Below the pieces are notes generated by a model that was not told where the DNA came from, searched no databases, and saw nothing but the letters and a program-made list of their open reading frames with translations. Positions 43,164-51,381 of a stretch of 64,000 bases of DNA are shown here, one piece after another. Location: positions 1 through 64,000 of the forward strand of contig NZ_AUGR01000015.1 in NCBI RefSeq assembly GCF_000422765.1, written 5' to 3'. Position numbers and translations under genes: made by a program. This stretch comes from Neptunomonas japonica DSM 18939. GTDB lineage: Bacteria; Pseudomonadota; Gammaproteobacteria; Pseudomonadales; Balneatricaceae. How positions within the stretch are numbered: the first letter of the stretch is position 1; each line of letters opens with the position of its first letter.

Positions 43164-44546
43164 ATGAATAGTGTTACAGAGAATCTAATTTCCGAAACAG
43201 TGCTAGAGAGTGATCGTAGTCATGTGTGGCATCACTTATCCCAACATAAGGCCTATGAAAACAGCGACCCGTTAATGATTGTCAAAGGTAAGGGCGTACG
43301 GGTTTGGGATGCCAAAGGTAATGAGTATCTTGATGCAGTATCTGGCGCTGTATGGACTGTTAATGTTGGCTACGGCCGTACTGAGATCGCGGATGCCGTT
43401 CGGGACCAGCTGGTCACTATGAACTACTTTGCTCAGACTGCAGGTAATGTTCCAGCGGCTCAGTTTGCTGAACGTTTGATCAGTAAAATGCCAGGTTTAA
43501 GCCGGGTGTATTATTCAAATTCAGGTTCTGAGGCCAACGAAAAAGCATTCAAAATAGTACGCCAGATTGCAGATAAAAAGTTCGGTGGTAAAAAGCGTAA
43601 AATTCTCTACAGGGAACGGGATTATCACGGCACGACTATTACAACGCTAAGCGCTACCGGTCAGAGTGAACGCCGTAATCAATATGGGCCTTTTACTCCG
43701 GGTTTTGTCGAAGTTCCTCATTGCTGTGAGTATCGCGCTCAGGAAGGGGCAGACATAGATAATTACGGTGTTTGGGCCGCTGATCAAATTGAACGGGTCA
43801 TTATTGCAGAAGAGCCTGATACCGTTGGAGCCTTATGCTTAGAGCCTATCACCGCTGGTGGTGGCATTATTGAGGCACCGAACGGCTACTGGGAGCGAGT
43901 GCAGCAAATCTGTAAAAAATACGACATCCTACTGCATATCGATGAAGTGGTGTGTGGCCTAGGCCGCACCGGCAAATGGTTTGGCTATCAGCATTATGGT
44001 ATTCAACCGGATATTGTCACTATGGCGAAAGGTGTCGCATCAGGTTATGCCGCTATCTCCTGTACCGTTACCACCGAAGAGGTCTTTGATGCGTTTAAGG
44101 AAGATGATGATCCGCGTATGGGGTACTTTCGCGATATCTCTACCTTTGCGGGTTGCACGGCAGGGCCTGCTGCTGCGTTAGTTAATATGCAAATCATCGA
44201 AGATGAAAAGCTACTAGAAAATGTTACCGAGCAGGGTGAGTACCTGCGAGGCTGTTTGAATCAGCTCATGGATAAATATGAGGTGATTGGTGATGTGCGA
44301 GGTAAAGGCTTATTTGCAGGCTTTGAATTAGTAAAAAATCGTATTACTAAAGAGCCTATCGATGAAAATTTTTGTATGGCTATCGCTGCTCATTGTATGG
44401 CCAATGGAGTAATCATCGGGCGTACCAACCGCTCCTTTGCAACGCTGAATAACAATATCTGTCTTAGCCCTCCCTTGATTGTTACTCGGGATGATATAGA
44501 TGTGATTGTTCAGGCGTTGGATAATGCACTACAGGATTTGACTTGA
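43164..44546 (+). CDS. Class III omega-aminotransferase (taurine:pyruvate type)
   Basis: This 460-residue PLP enzyme has Lys289 in VTMAKGVASGYA as Schiff base, Asp260 in LLHIDEVVCGLGRTG and SNSGSEANEKAFKIVRQ for cofactor phosphate. VWHHLSQH at the N-terminus, VPHCCEYRAQ and YFRDISTFAGCTAGPAA are features I recall from taurine:pyruvate aminotransferase (Tpa) relatives. It should move a terminal amino group from taurine, beta-alanine or a similar amine to pyruvate. No sulfoacetaldehyde acetyltransferase (xsc) gene is here, while a malonate-semialdehyde-type dehydrogenase is, which favours beta-alanine or 3-aminoisobutyrate. Final substrate is open. Confidence 0.9.
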   Translation: MNSVTENLISETVLESDRSHVWHHLSQHKAYENSDPLMIVKGKGVRVWDAKGNEYLDAVSGAVWTVNVGYGRTEIADAVRDQLVTMNYFAQTAGNVPAAQFAERLISKMPGLSRVYYSNSGSEANEKAFKIVRQIADKKFGGKKRKILYRERDYHGTTITTLSATGQSERRNQYGPFTPGFVEVPHCCEYRAQEGADIDNYGVWAADQIERVIIAEEPDTVGALCLEPITAGGGIIEAPNGYWERVQQICKKYDILLHIDEVVCGLGRTGKWFGYQHYGIQPDIVTMAKGVASGYAAISCTVTTEEVFDAFKEDDDPRMGYFRDISTFAGCTAGPAAALVNMQIIEDEKLLENVTEQGEYLRGCLNQLMDKYEVIGDVRGKGLFAGFELVKNRITKEPIDENFCMAIAAHCMANGVIIGRTNRSFATLNNNICLSPPLIVTRDDIDVIVQALDNALQDLT

Positions 44547-44726
44547 GGTATTCTCCAGCCTCAAATTGAGGTTGGAGAAGACTAAGGATGCTTGGAATAC
44601 TCCGTTTTATGTAAAGCGCGCTTATATATCGGTGCAATAAATAATATCGAGTGATTCTCATTAATCTGGGTCACTCGGATATTAATTCGAGAGCCATAAG
44701 GCCTAATAAGATGATGACGAGTCTAT

Positions 44727-46139
44727 CTAGCGTATTCGCCCCCGAGTCAGTGAGAAGTACCCCCCCAATAATGCATATAAACCGCCCAGTAGCAGAGTGA
44801 TTTTTACCACCGTTAATAGTTGTGGATAATGCTCGGGCTGTAATATCTGGTCGGCAAAATAAAAATTAAAGATAACCACCATAATCGCTGTGCTAAACAT
44901 ATTGCCGCCAGTACGTGCCAGATTAAGTAATGCTGAAGCAATACCTAAGCGTGCTGGATCTACTGAGCTCATCGCTGCATTAGTATTGGGTGATGAAAAT
45001 AAACCAAAGCCGATACCTAATAAGCATAAACCGGCTTTAACCTGCCACAGTGATGTTTGCATACTCACAAAAAATAGCAGTACAAACCCCATTATAAATA
45101 GACCGCAGCCTGCGGTAGCAATTATTCGGGGTTCATATTTATCCGACAATCGGCCAGCGATAGGGGCAATGCAGGCTGTCAACAACGCCTGTAAAAGTAT
45201 CACTTTGCCGGCATCACCCGGAGAGAGTCCTTGAATGTACTGCAGATACAAACTGACGATAAAAAGGACGGGAAAGCTCGCCCCATACATGCAAAGACTA
45301 GCCAACATAGAGCGGCTGAAAATCCGATTCTGGCTTAATGCATCTATTCTTACCAACGGTACACTAGCGTGACGTTGTTGATAAATAAACCCACCACTTA
45401 AACCAAGCCCCAGGCTCAGTAAAACAATATAACTTGTATCCGGTAAACCTGTTACACCAAAGAACAAACAGCTTACGCTCAAAGAAAACAGTAAGCTGCC
45501 CGTTACGTCGAACCGTTGTCGCATAGAATACTGCTGGGGCTCTGACCCGGCTGATTTTTGCTCATTAGGCAGTAACCAGGCAATCAGAGCTAACGCTATG
45601 AATATGCCGGGAACAGGCAGCCAAAATACACTACGCCAACCTAACCACTCCGTTAGCAACCCTCCTGCAGCTGGTCCAATCGTCAACCCTAGATATACAG
45701 ACGTGGAAACGATACCGAGAAACATGCCTCTTCGTTTGCTGCCCGCCAAGACCGCCACCATAGCCATCGCGGTAGCAAAAATAAATGAGCTGGCTAAACC
45801 TTGTATCACCCTAAAAACTAAAAGCCATTCAATACTATCTATCCACACAACCGCTAGCGAAGACAGGGCATACAAACACAATCCTAACAAATGAACACGC
45901 TTGCGCCCCCAGATATCGGCTAACCGCGCAATTGGCAGCATCAGGACAACGCTCCCCCAGAGCGGCGCACTGGGAATCCAACTGAGTAAGATTGCATCCA
46001 CCTGCAAGTCCTCAGCTATTGAAGGCAAAGCAAGATTGACTGCAGACATCGCCATAGGCACCAGAAATGCTGCTAGGCAAATACTATAAAGTGCCAGCCA
46101 AGGTGTTTTCTGATGGTTTTTCGTCGATGATGAACTCAT
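44727..46139 (-). CDS. MFS multidrug-type exporter
   Basis: This 470-residue inner-membrane transporter of the major facilitator superfamily resembles the DHA2/drug:H+ antiporter group. The signature loop LADIWGRKRVHLLG follows helix 2, and GPAAGGLLTEWLGWRSVFWLP in helix 5 is the motif C region of exporters. The number of helices is 13-14. Its substrate is unknown. It may export an intermediate of the amine block or be independent. A half-match to the shared motif (TAGACCTAGC, 46209-46218) lies about 70 bases upstream of its start. Confidence 0.9.
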   Translation of the reverse strand: MSSSSTKNHQKTPWLALYSICLAAFLVPMAMSAVNLALPSIAEDLQVDAILLSWIPSAPLWGSVVLMLPIARLADIWGRKRVHLLGLCLYALSSLAVVWIDSIEWLLVFRVIQGLASSFIFATAMAMVAVLAGSKRRGMFLGIVSTSVYLGLTIGPAAGGLLTEWLGWRSVFWLPVPGIFIALALIAWLLPNEQKSAGSEPQQYSMRQRFDVTGSLLFSLSVSCLFFGVTGLPDTSYIVLLSLGLGLSGGFIYQQRHASVPLVRIDALSQNRIFSRSMLASLCMYGASFPVLFIVSLYLQYIQGLSPGDAGKVILLQALLTACIAPIAGRLSDKYEPRIIATAGCGLFIMGFVLLFFVSMQTSLWQVKAGLCLLGIGFGLFSSPNTNAAMSSVDPARLGIASALLNLARTGGNMFSTAIMVVIFNFYFADQILQPEHYPQLLTVVKITLLLGGLYALLGGYFSLTRGRIR

Positions 46140-46371
46140 CTATTAACCTGGAAAGCAAGTGGTGTAAGAAGACATACAAAATTGTATGGAGCGTATCAAG
46201 AGTCAGGATAGACCTAGCCTAGACTCGAAGCTGTCGGTAAGCAAGATAGTAAACTAAAAGGGCTGTCAGTCTCCCTCTTTGATTTGTATTCAAAGGAAGC
46301 GTTAATTCCTAATTGCGCATAAAATCACAGCCCCCTAGCGCTGTGTTTTTATGCAGGATGGAATGTCTTTT

Positions 46372-46842
46372 TCAGCAAGCAAAGGCTTCCTTCGCACGGG
46401 CTACCAGTTCATCTTTAGATAGGTTTTCGATCTTGGAAGCCATGGACCAATGATGGCCAAACGGATCTACTACAATCCCGTGCCGTTCACCCCAGTAAGC
46501 ATCTTGCAGCGCTGTAATAGGGCGTGCACCACAATCAAGTGCCTGTTTCCAGAACGTATCAATATCATTGATGTAAAGATGAAGACTGGCAGCAGCACCT
46601 CCAAGTGCAGAAGGGCTCAATATCTTATTTTCCAATGACTCCTCCATCACACGTACGAATGAATTGCCTATCTTAAGGGTTGCGGCAGCGACCGTTAACC
46701 CGTCCGGGCTGAGAATCTGTTGGCTCGGCTCCGCGTCAAAGCAACCCTGATAGAATTCGATGGCGTCCTGAATCCCTCTAACCACAATGACGGGTGTCAC
46801 GGTGCGATACCCTTTGGGTATCGGTGATACTTTTTTACTCAT
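46372..46842 (-). CDS. VOC-superfamily protein (PhnB/glyoxalase-like)
   Basis: This 156-residue protein has two beta-alpha-beta-beta-beta halves typical of the vicinal oxygen chelate fold: VTPVIVVRGIQDAIEFYQGCFDAE at the start, ASLHLYINDIDTFWKQALDCGARP in the second half and WGERHGIVVDPFGHHWSMAS at the end. This end motif is shared with PhnB-like and glyoxalase/bleomycin-resistance relatives. An added C-terminal tail includes SKDELVARAKEAF. Enzymatic role unknown. It is monocistronic. Confidence 0.85.
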   Translation of the reverse strand: MSKKVSPIPKGYRTVTPVIVVRGIQDAIEFYQGCFDAEPSQQILSPDGLTVAAATLKIGNSFVRVMEESLENKILSPSALGGAAASLHLYINDIDTFWKQALDCGARPITALQDAYWGERHGIVVDPFGHHWSMASKIENLSKDELVARAKEAFAC

Positions 46843-47605
46843 TGCATATTCCTTGAAGACCTTTGAAAACGATAATTACTACCAAGCTGAATGACTCTAT
46901 TCATGTAAAAAAGATTACTCTGGACGCCCGGATTAAGAAGCTCCAACCCTTTTTAGTGTTGAACCGACAGCTATGTCCAATTGAGTGAGGGCTGTTTAGT
47001 CTTGGAAATTAAATTCAGCTTTAGCTTTTAATATGGGCATCTTACGGACATTATCGTTCGGAATAAACGGTACTTATGTGAAAGTTGCGAATAAGTACTT
47101 TTACTTACTCTGCAAGGTCCATAAGAAGGGCATATGTGGTTCATATTGACTCTTCATTAAGTGAGCCCACAACTATTGATAAGCACCTTATAGGTACACG
47201 TTCATCTTTGGTGTGGAACGGCCTTTATCTAATCACGCTAAAGTACATGACGAAACTATCGTCTTGTAGGCGATTAACTAAACTCACCATCACACTATAA
47301 AAGTGCGAGTACGCAAGATCTAGAAGCTGTTGAGGAGTGGTATCCATTGGTGCTAAAACCTTCTGGTTACCAAAGCAAAAAGTACGAATTTTATAGCAAG
47401 CTTCAAAAGTATAGTCATTAGACAAGTAGAGGGTGGCTGCCCTCATCTATTTGTTTAATAGTATTCAGAAAGGTGTTCATGCCGCCTTCTGCCTAGAGGA
47501 AGGCTATTTTTCATATGGGAGTTGGTTCGGTGTCAGGCTAGCTGAAATTTCAGGGCAGAGGCATCGATTCGCCTGCCGTCATTCATTAAGCGTTGAGAGT
47601 TGATT
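46843..47605. other. Long region without a recognisable gene
   Basis: About 760 bases separate the VOC gene from the NylB-like gene. Short frames exist on both strands (for example 47225-47446 minus), but none has family features, a good ribosome site or a convincing start. No repeat, tRNA or terminator was found. The stretch may be a remnant of lost genes and marks a change towards the mixed accessory segment. Confidence 0.4.
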
Positions 47606-48844
47606 ATGTACGATAAAAAAGATGTGGCCGCGCCGGGGGTGGGTTACCAAGAGCTGAAGTTGATGCAGGGCTATCCGCCGCCTCAGGGTAAGCAAATCGG
47701 TCTGCATAACTGGGACAGCCCGCCTTACAACCGTTGGTCGTTCCAGCATATGTCCGAGCTGTTTCCGGTGGCTTCGATTCGGCGGGGTATGGCGCCAGTT
47801 AGTGAGCTACCACAGGCAACGCACTCGCTCGATGAAGTGTGTTTTGAGCGGGTTGATAGTCAGCAAACTGATCTGGCGACCTTTCTGACCGATAGCTATA
47901 CCGATGGTTTTATTGTGCTGCATCGAGGCGAGGTGGTGACGGAGCGGTACTTCAACGGCATGCAGCCGCACACGCTGCATCTGTTGCAGTCGGTGTCGAA
48001 GACGTTGGTTGGCAGCCTAGTCGGCATTTTAATAGGCCAGGGTAAGATTGATCCCGACGCCAAAGTCAGTGACTACGTAACCGACCTGTCCGGTTGTGGT
48101 TATGGCGATGCGCGGGTGAAGGATGCGCTGAATATGCGTACCGGCATCCAGTTTAGCGAGGATTACACCAACCCTGACGCGGAGTATATCCAGCTTGATA
48201 TCGCCTCCGGCTGGCGTGAGCGTGGTGGTCGCACCTCACCCGATACGATCTACGGACTGTTAAAGACACTTAAAAAGGGACGTGAGCATGGAGGTCATTT
48301 TGAGTACCGTTCGGTCGAGACTGATGTGCTTGGCTGGATCTGTGAACAGGTCTGTAACGAACGTCTGCCTGTGTTGTTGAGCCGGGAGATCTGGGCTAAG
48401 TTAGGCGCGGAGCAGGATGCCAACATTACCTTGGATCGAGTCGGCACCTCGCTAGCCGACGGAGGAGTCAGTGCCAGCTTGCGTGATCTGGCCCGGTTTG
48501 CCCAGATGCACTTACAAGGCGGTATATTTAATGGTCAGCAGATCGTTCCCGAAGCGTTCATAAAGGCGTGTCGACAGGGCTCAAGTGAACATTTCAAGGT
48601 GCTCTATAGCGTTTTTGCCGAGCATTACCCTAAGGCAGCTTACAGTAACCAGTGCTGGGTTATCGATACTGACAAGGGGGTTTATTCGGCCCGAGGGGTG
48701 TTCGGCCAGTTTATTTATGTTGATCCACAGTCTGAATTGGCGATCGTAAAGCTTTCTACCTGGCCAGAATTTATCAACCCCGAATGGTCGGTCAATACCT
48801 ACCGTGCCTTTGACGCGATAGCCCAGACACTAAAAAGCCGGTAG
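47606..48844 (+). CDS. NylB-like serine hydrolase (beta-lactamase fold)
   Basis: This 413-residue hydrolase with class C beta-lactamase/EstB fold is closest in layout to 6-aminohexanoate-dimer hydrolase NylB. The SxxK motif is SVSK (Ser129, Lys132). Tyr234 in HFEYRSVETDVLGW matches the catalytic Tyr, and Tyr187 in SEDYTNP matches the Tyr implicated in NylB amide hydrolysis. It has no signal peptide. Natural substrates may be esters or short amides; nylon-oligomer activity would be a guess. ATG 47606 with TTGAGAG upstream is preferred over TTG 47600. Its base composition looks GC-richer than both neighbours, suggesting transfer. Confidence 0.88.
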   Translation: MYDKKDVAAPGVGYQELKLMQGYPPPQGKQIGLHNWDSPPYNRWSFQHMSELFPVASIRRGMAPVSELPQATHSLDEVCFERVDSQQTDLATFLTDSYTDGFIVLHRGEVVTERYFNGMQPHTLHLLQSVSKTLVGSLVGILIGQGKIDPDAKVSDYVTDLSGCGYGDARVKDALNMRTGIQFSEDYTNPDAEYIQLDIASGWRERGGRTSPDTIYGLLKTLKKGREHGGHFEYRSVETDVLGWICEQVCNERLPVLLSREIWAKLGAEQDANITLDRVGTSLADGGVSASLRDLARFAQMHLQGGIFNGQQIVPEAFIKACRQGSSEHFKVLYSVFAEHYPKAAYSNQCWVIDTDKGVYSARGVFGQFIYVDPQSELAIVKLSTWPEFINPEWSVNTYRAFDAIAQTLKSR

Positions 48845-48944
48845 GGTCGCGCCTTAAATAGCTATTCGAATGCTGAGTAAGGTATAGAATAGCTGTATAT
48901 AAACTTAGGGAAGATACGAATAAGTCCGATTTTCTACATGAAAA

Positions 48945-49097
48945 ATGCCTTTTCCCATCACTTCCAGAGCCGAAAAATATAATAAATACGCTAAACACTT
49001 TCGTATTGGTTGTAAATTACTAGCTAATCCGATTTCTTTCGCTTGGGAGACTGTCTCAGCTGAGCACCCCGCCGGCATTGGTGACCTTGCTCGATAG
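48945..49097 (+). pseudogene. Short frame sharing its start with the one at 50371
   Basis: This 50-codon frame, MPFPITSRAEKYNKYAKHFR through HPAGIGDLAR, has no clear ribosome site. Its first codons share 16 identical bases (48957-48972) and the same frame with the frame at 50371 (MPVAITSRAGNYYK). I do not recognise the family. The two probably descend from one larger gene or gene start, duplicated on either side of the VanZ-like gene. It may be a remnant and not a working gene. Confidence 0.35.
48957..48972 (+). repeat. 16-bp direct repeat, copy 1
   Basis: ATCACTTCCAGAGCCG is identical to 50383-50398. Similarity extends weakly on both sides (AAAAATGCCT and AAAAAGTGCCT before, AT-rich after). 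The two copies bracket the VanZ-family gene. Confidence 0.7.
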
Positions 49098-49144
49098 ATG
49101 ATTGTAAAAAATCATCATCTTTAAATCAGCACGGTGGGTAATTC

Positions 49145-50320
49145 TCACTTTTTTAACTCACTATCAACTACCCGATTACCTATAAGCTCAGATCGTCGAA
49201 TTATCTGATAACGACTGAGGATAACTCCGATAGCAACAGCCATCACAGCATCTGTTATCTCTGGCGATGGACCAACAAAAAACACCTGTAATTGCTCACT
49301 AAAAAAAAGTACTACAGCTACAATCACTGTAGAGGTGCGCAAATGAAGCCCCGCCTCCGTTAGCAACCAGATCAGACTACCATAATAGGCCAGCTTCCTA
49401 AAAATAGACATGGCGTTCAGTAGTATGTTGCTGGAGAGAGCGCCAGAAAATGGCACCCAGCTGAAAGAATTAGGATCCTGGCGCAGCTCAAATGGAATAA
49501 AGGTTGTTATCAAGAGTGACACGGCAAACAGGACAGCCAGTATCGACGCTTGACGAAGAGGCCGCAAAAAGTACCAGGCCATTAGCGCAAGTACTCCTCC
49601 GAAAATATTCTCAGCACCTGGAGCATGGCCAACAATGAGCAGACTTACCGACAATACAATAACAAGAGTCAAAGGATAGAGTCTCTCGTTGCCCAACCAG
49701 GTGTCCGATGACCGTAGGAAGCGAAAAATCACCAGCCATAAGGTGAACTTCTGGAATAACCACCAGGGGCTGATGTCGGGGCTAAAAATTAACTTGACGT
49801 TATCTTTTAGCAACTGGAAATCCAATGACGGCACGAAAGGAGCCCAACTATAGGCAATGCAGAATAGGGCTAGCACCAGGGGTATGGGTGGAAGGCGGGC
49901 AGGGCCTTTCGATTTCGGTAATAAGTTCATAAGAGGTAGCAGCGCCAGATTGAAGCCTATAAGGCATCCCAGCATATTCCACACTGCATCACTGCCGCTG
50001 GATACTCGGCCGGGGATCACCAGTTGAGCTGCTTGAAGACCAAAGGCAAGTATCAGACCCGCTAGCATGATGTGGACAAATCTTAGGACTCGATTCCTGA
50101 CGGGATAACTGTGTACGCAGAGAAAGCCGAATGGCACGAACAGGAGAATATTTGCTACCGTATCTCCTCTACCACTTTGAGTAATATCGAAGTTAAGCAA
50201 CGCATGCCACTGACTCAGTTCATATGAAGACAGCGCTATATGAAAAGGATACAAAGACCCGTACACAATCAAAAAGGTAACTAGGGACAGAAATATTTTC
50301 AAGAGCGTTATACCTTCCAT
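49145..50320 (-). CDS. VanZ-family polytopic membrane protein
   Basis: This 391-residue protein has about nine to ten helices. The N-terminal part carries the VanZ pattern: YGSLYPFHI, then GDTVANILLFVPFGFLCVHS, then AAQLVIPGRVSSGSDAVWNM, which spaces the family's PxR..S..D..N residues. VanZ proteins are linked to teicoplanin resistance in Gram-positives, but most Gram-negative members have no known role and often lie in surface-polysaccharide loci. A second membrane half (about residues 150-391) is not recognised. The gene is bracketed by a 16-bp direct repeat. Confidence 0.82.
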   Translation of the reverse strand: MEGITLLKIFLSLVTFLIVYGSLYPFHIALSSYELSQWHALLNFDITQSGRGDTVANILLFVPFGFLCVHSYPVRNRVLRFVHIMLAGLILAFGLQAAQLVIPGRVSSGSDAVWNMLGCLIGFNLALLPLMNLLPKSKGPARLPPIPLVLALFCIAYSWAPFVPSLDFQLLKDNVKLIFSPDISPWWLFQKFTLWLVIFRFLRSSDTWLGNERLYPLTLVIVLSVSLLIVGHAPGAENIFGGVLALMAWYFLRPLRQASILAVLFAVSLLITTFIPFELRQDPNSFSWVPFSGALSSNILLNAMSIFRKLAYYGSLIWLLTEAGLHLRTSTVIVAVVLFFSEQLQVFFVGPSPEITDAVMAVAIGVILSRYQIIRRSELIGNRVVDSELKK

Positions 50321-50370
50321 GAGTATAGGCAGAATACACGCCCGTTTGCGTCCAACCTACTATAAAAAAA

Positions 50371-50681
50371 GTGCCTGTTGCAATCACTTCCAGAGCCGGT
50401 AATTATTATAAACTAGAGGTCGTGTGGCCACGCCTGTATTTGCGCGGTATGAAAGTCAGCCAAGGGGTACAGCATTATAAAGCCAACGAGGAACTAACCG
50501 ACAGTAATGACCAAGCGGCAGATAATGCGGTGACTCTGGTGGCACATAAATCTGCCTGGGCACACATTATCACCACGCTCTCTCCGCAGGCACTCGCGTG
50601 GTAGATGCGTTGAAGAACTTGGATTACGTTGTTACGAAAATTTTTGGGCAGGGTACTGATTGGAGTAGTAGAGAAAGCTGA
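50371..50681 (+). pseudogene. Broken frame related to 48945-49097
   Basis: GTG 50371 opens MPVAITSRAGNYYKLEVVWP and a frame to the TAG at 50604. A second frame continues at once as GTRVVDALKNLDYVVTKIFG through WSSRES with a stop at 50681, so a one-base shift near 50590 probably broke one gene of about 100 codons. The start shares a 16-base identity with the short frame at 48945. No ribosome site is visible and the family is unknown. Confidence 0.35.
50383..50398 (+). repeat. 16-bp direct repeat, copy 2
   Basis: Second copy of ATCACTTCCAGAGCCG, on the other side of the VanZ-family gene, in the same orientation and the same reading frame relative to the short frames that contain each copy. Confidence 0.7.
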
Positions 50682-50823
50682 GGTGAGAATCTATAACAAT
50701 TATTGATACTTCTTGCGGCAAACTGGAACTATGGGGTAACGCACACTATATTTTGTATGTGCCCTCGTAGAAAGTCGATGCAAACTATCAGGTTACAACT
50801 CTTCCCAAATTACTGGTAACTAG

Positions 50824-51381
50824 ATGAGATTTACGTCTACGTCAAACAGGTATAGAAATACATCAGGCTTTACTATTATCGAGTTAGTCGCTGTTATTGC
50901 TATATTGTCGATACTTTCAGCAGTCGCTCTTCCAAGGTTCATTAATATTCAGAATCAATCACACGAAGCAAATGTAGCCGCTACTGGAGCTGCACTGTCA
51001 ACTGCTGTCGTCATGGCTCGTTCTGCTTTGTTAGCGAGTGGGGGTACCGGGGCTGTCGACAATATTAACTTTGGTAGAAATGTTTTGGACACCAATAGTG
51101 CGGGATGGCCGGTGACCACTACCGATGGGCTCAACGTCATGACTGATCATCAAGGCTGTGTTGAGCTCTGGAATGCCTTATTGCAGAACCCTCCTTCAGT
51201 GCGTGCATTCTTATCCAGTCCTGAGCCCAAGTTCGGGGCATCTTCAGATACTTTTTTCATGGCTACAAAACATGGCGGCAGGGATCAGTGCGCTTATTTT
51301 TACCGTCGAGCTCCTAGTTTTTCTCTTGAAATACGCTACGACGCAGAACTAGGTACGGTTACCGTTGATTCTAACCTTTAA
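50824..51381 (+). CDS. Type IV pilin-like (prepilin) protein
   Basis: This 185-residue protein has a canonical prepilin signal: a positively charged leader of 15 residues ending in Gly, then Phe+1 and Glu+5 (SG-FTIIE), followed by the hydrophobic helix LVAVIAILSILSAVALPRF. A prepilin peptidase would cleave after Gly15. The globular part has a Cys pair (about 117 and 160) that could form the pilin D-loop and resembles MSHA/PilE-type minor pilins. No other pilus gene is adjacent. Its last 33 bases overlap the 3' end of the convergent acyltransferase gene. The ribosome site is weak. Confidence 0.88.
   Translation: MRFTSTSNRYRNTSGFTIIELVAVIAILSILSAVALPRFINIQNQSHEANVAATGAALSTAVVMARSALLASGGTGAVDNINFGRNVLDTNSAGWPVTTTDGLNVMTDHQGCVELWNALLQNPPSVRAFLSSPEPKFGASSDTFFMATKHGGRDQCAYFYRRAPSFSLEIRYDAELGTVTVDSNL

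Noticed and set aside
46209-46218. TAGACCTAGC as another copy of the shared motif before the MFS gene
   Set aside because: It differs at one of the constant positions (GCTAGG instead of GCTGG), so it is noted in the MFS entry but not counted as a site.
47225-47446. Minus-strand frame of 73 codons in the gap before the NylB-like gene
   Set aside because: No recognisable domain, start context or neighbour support. Composition fits a chance frame.
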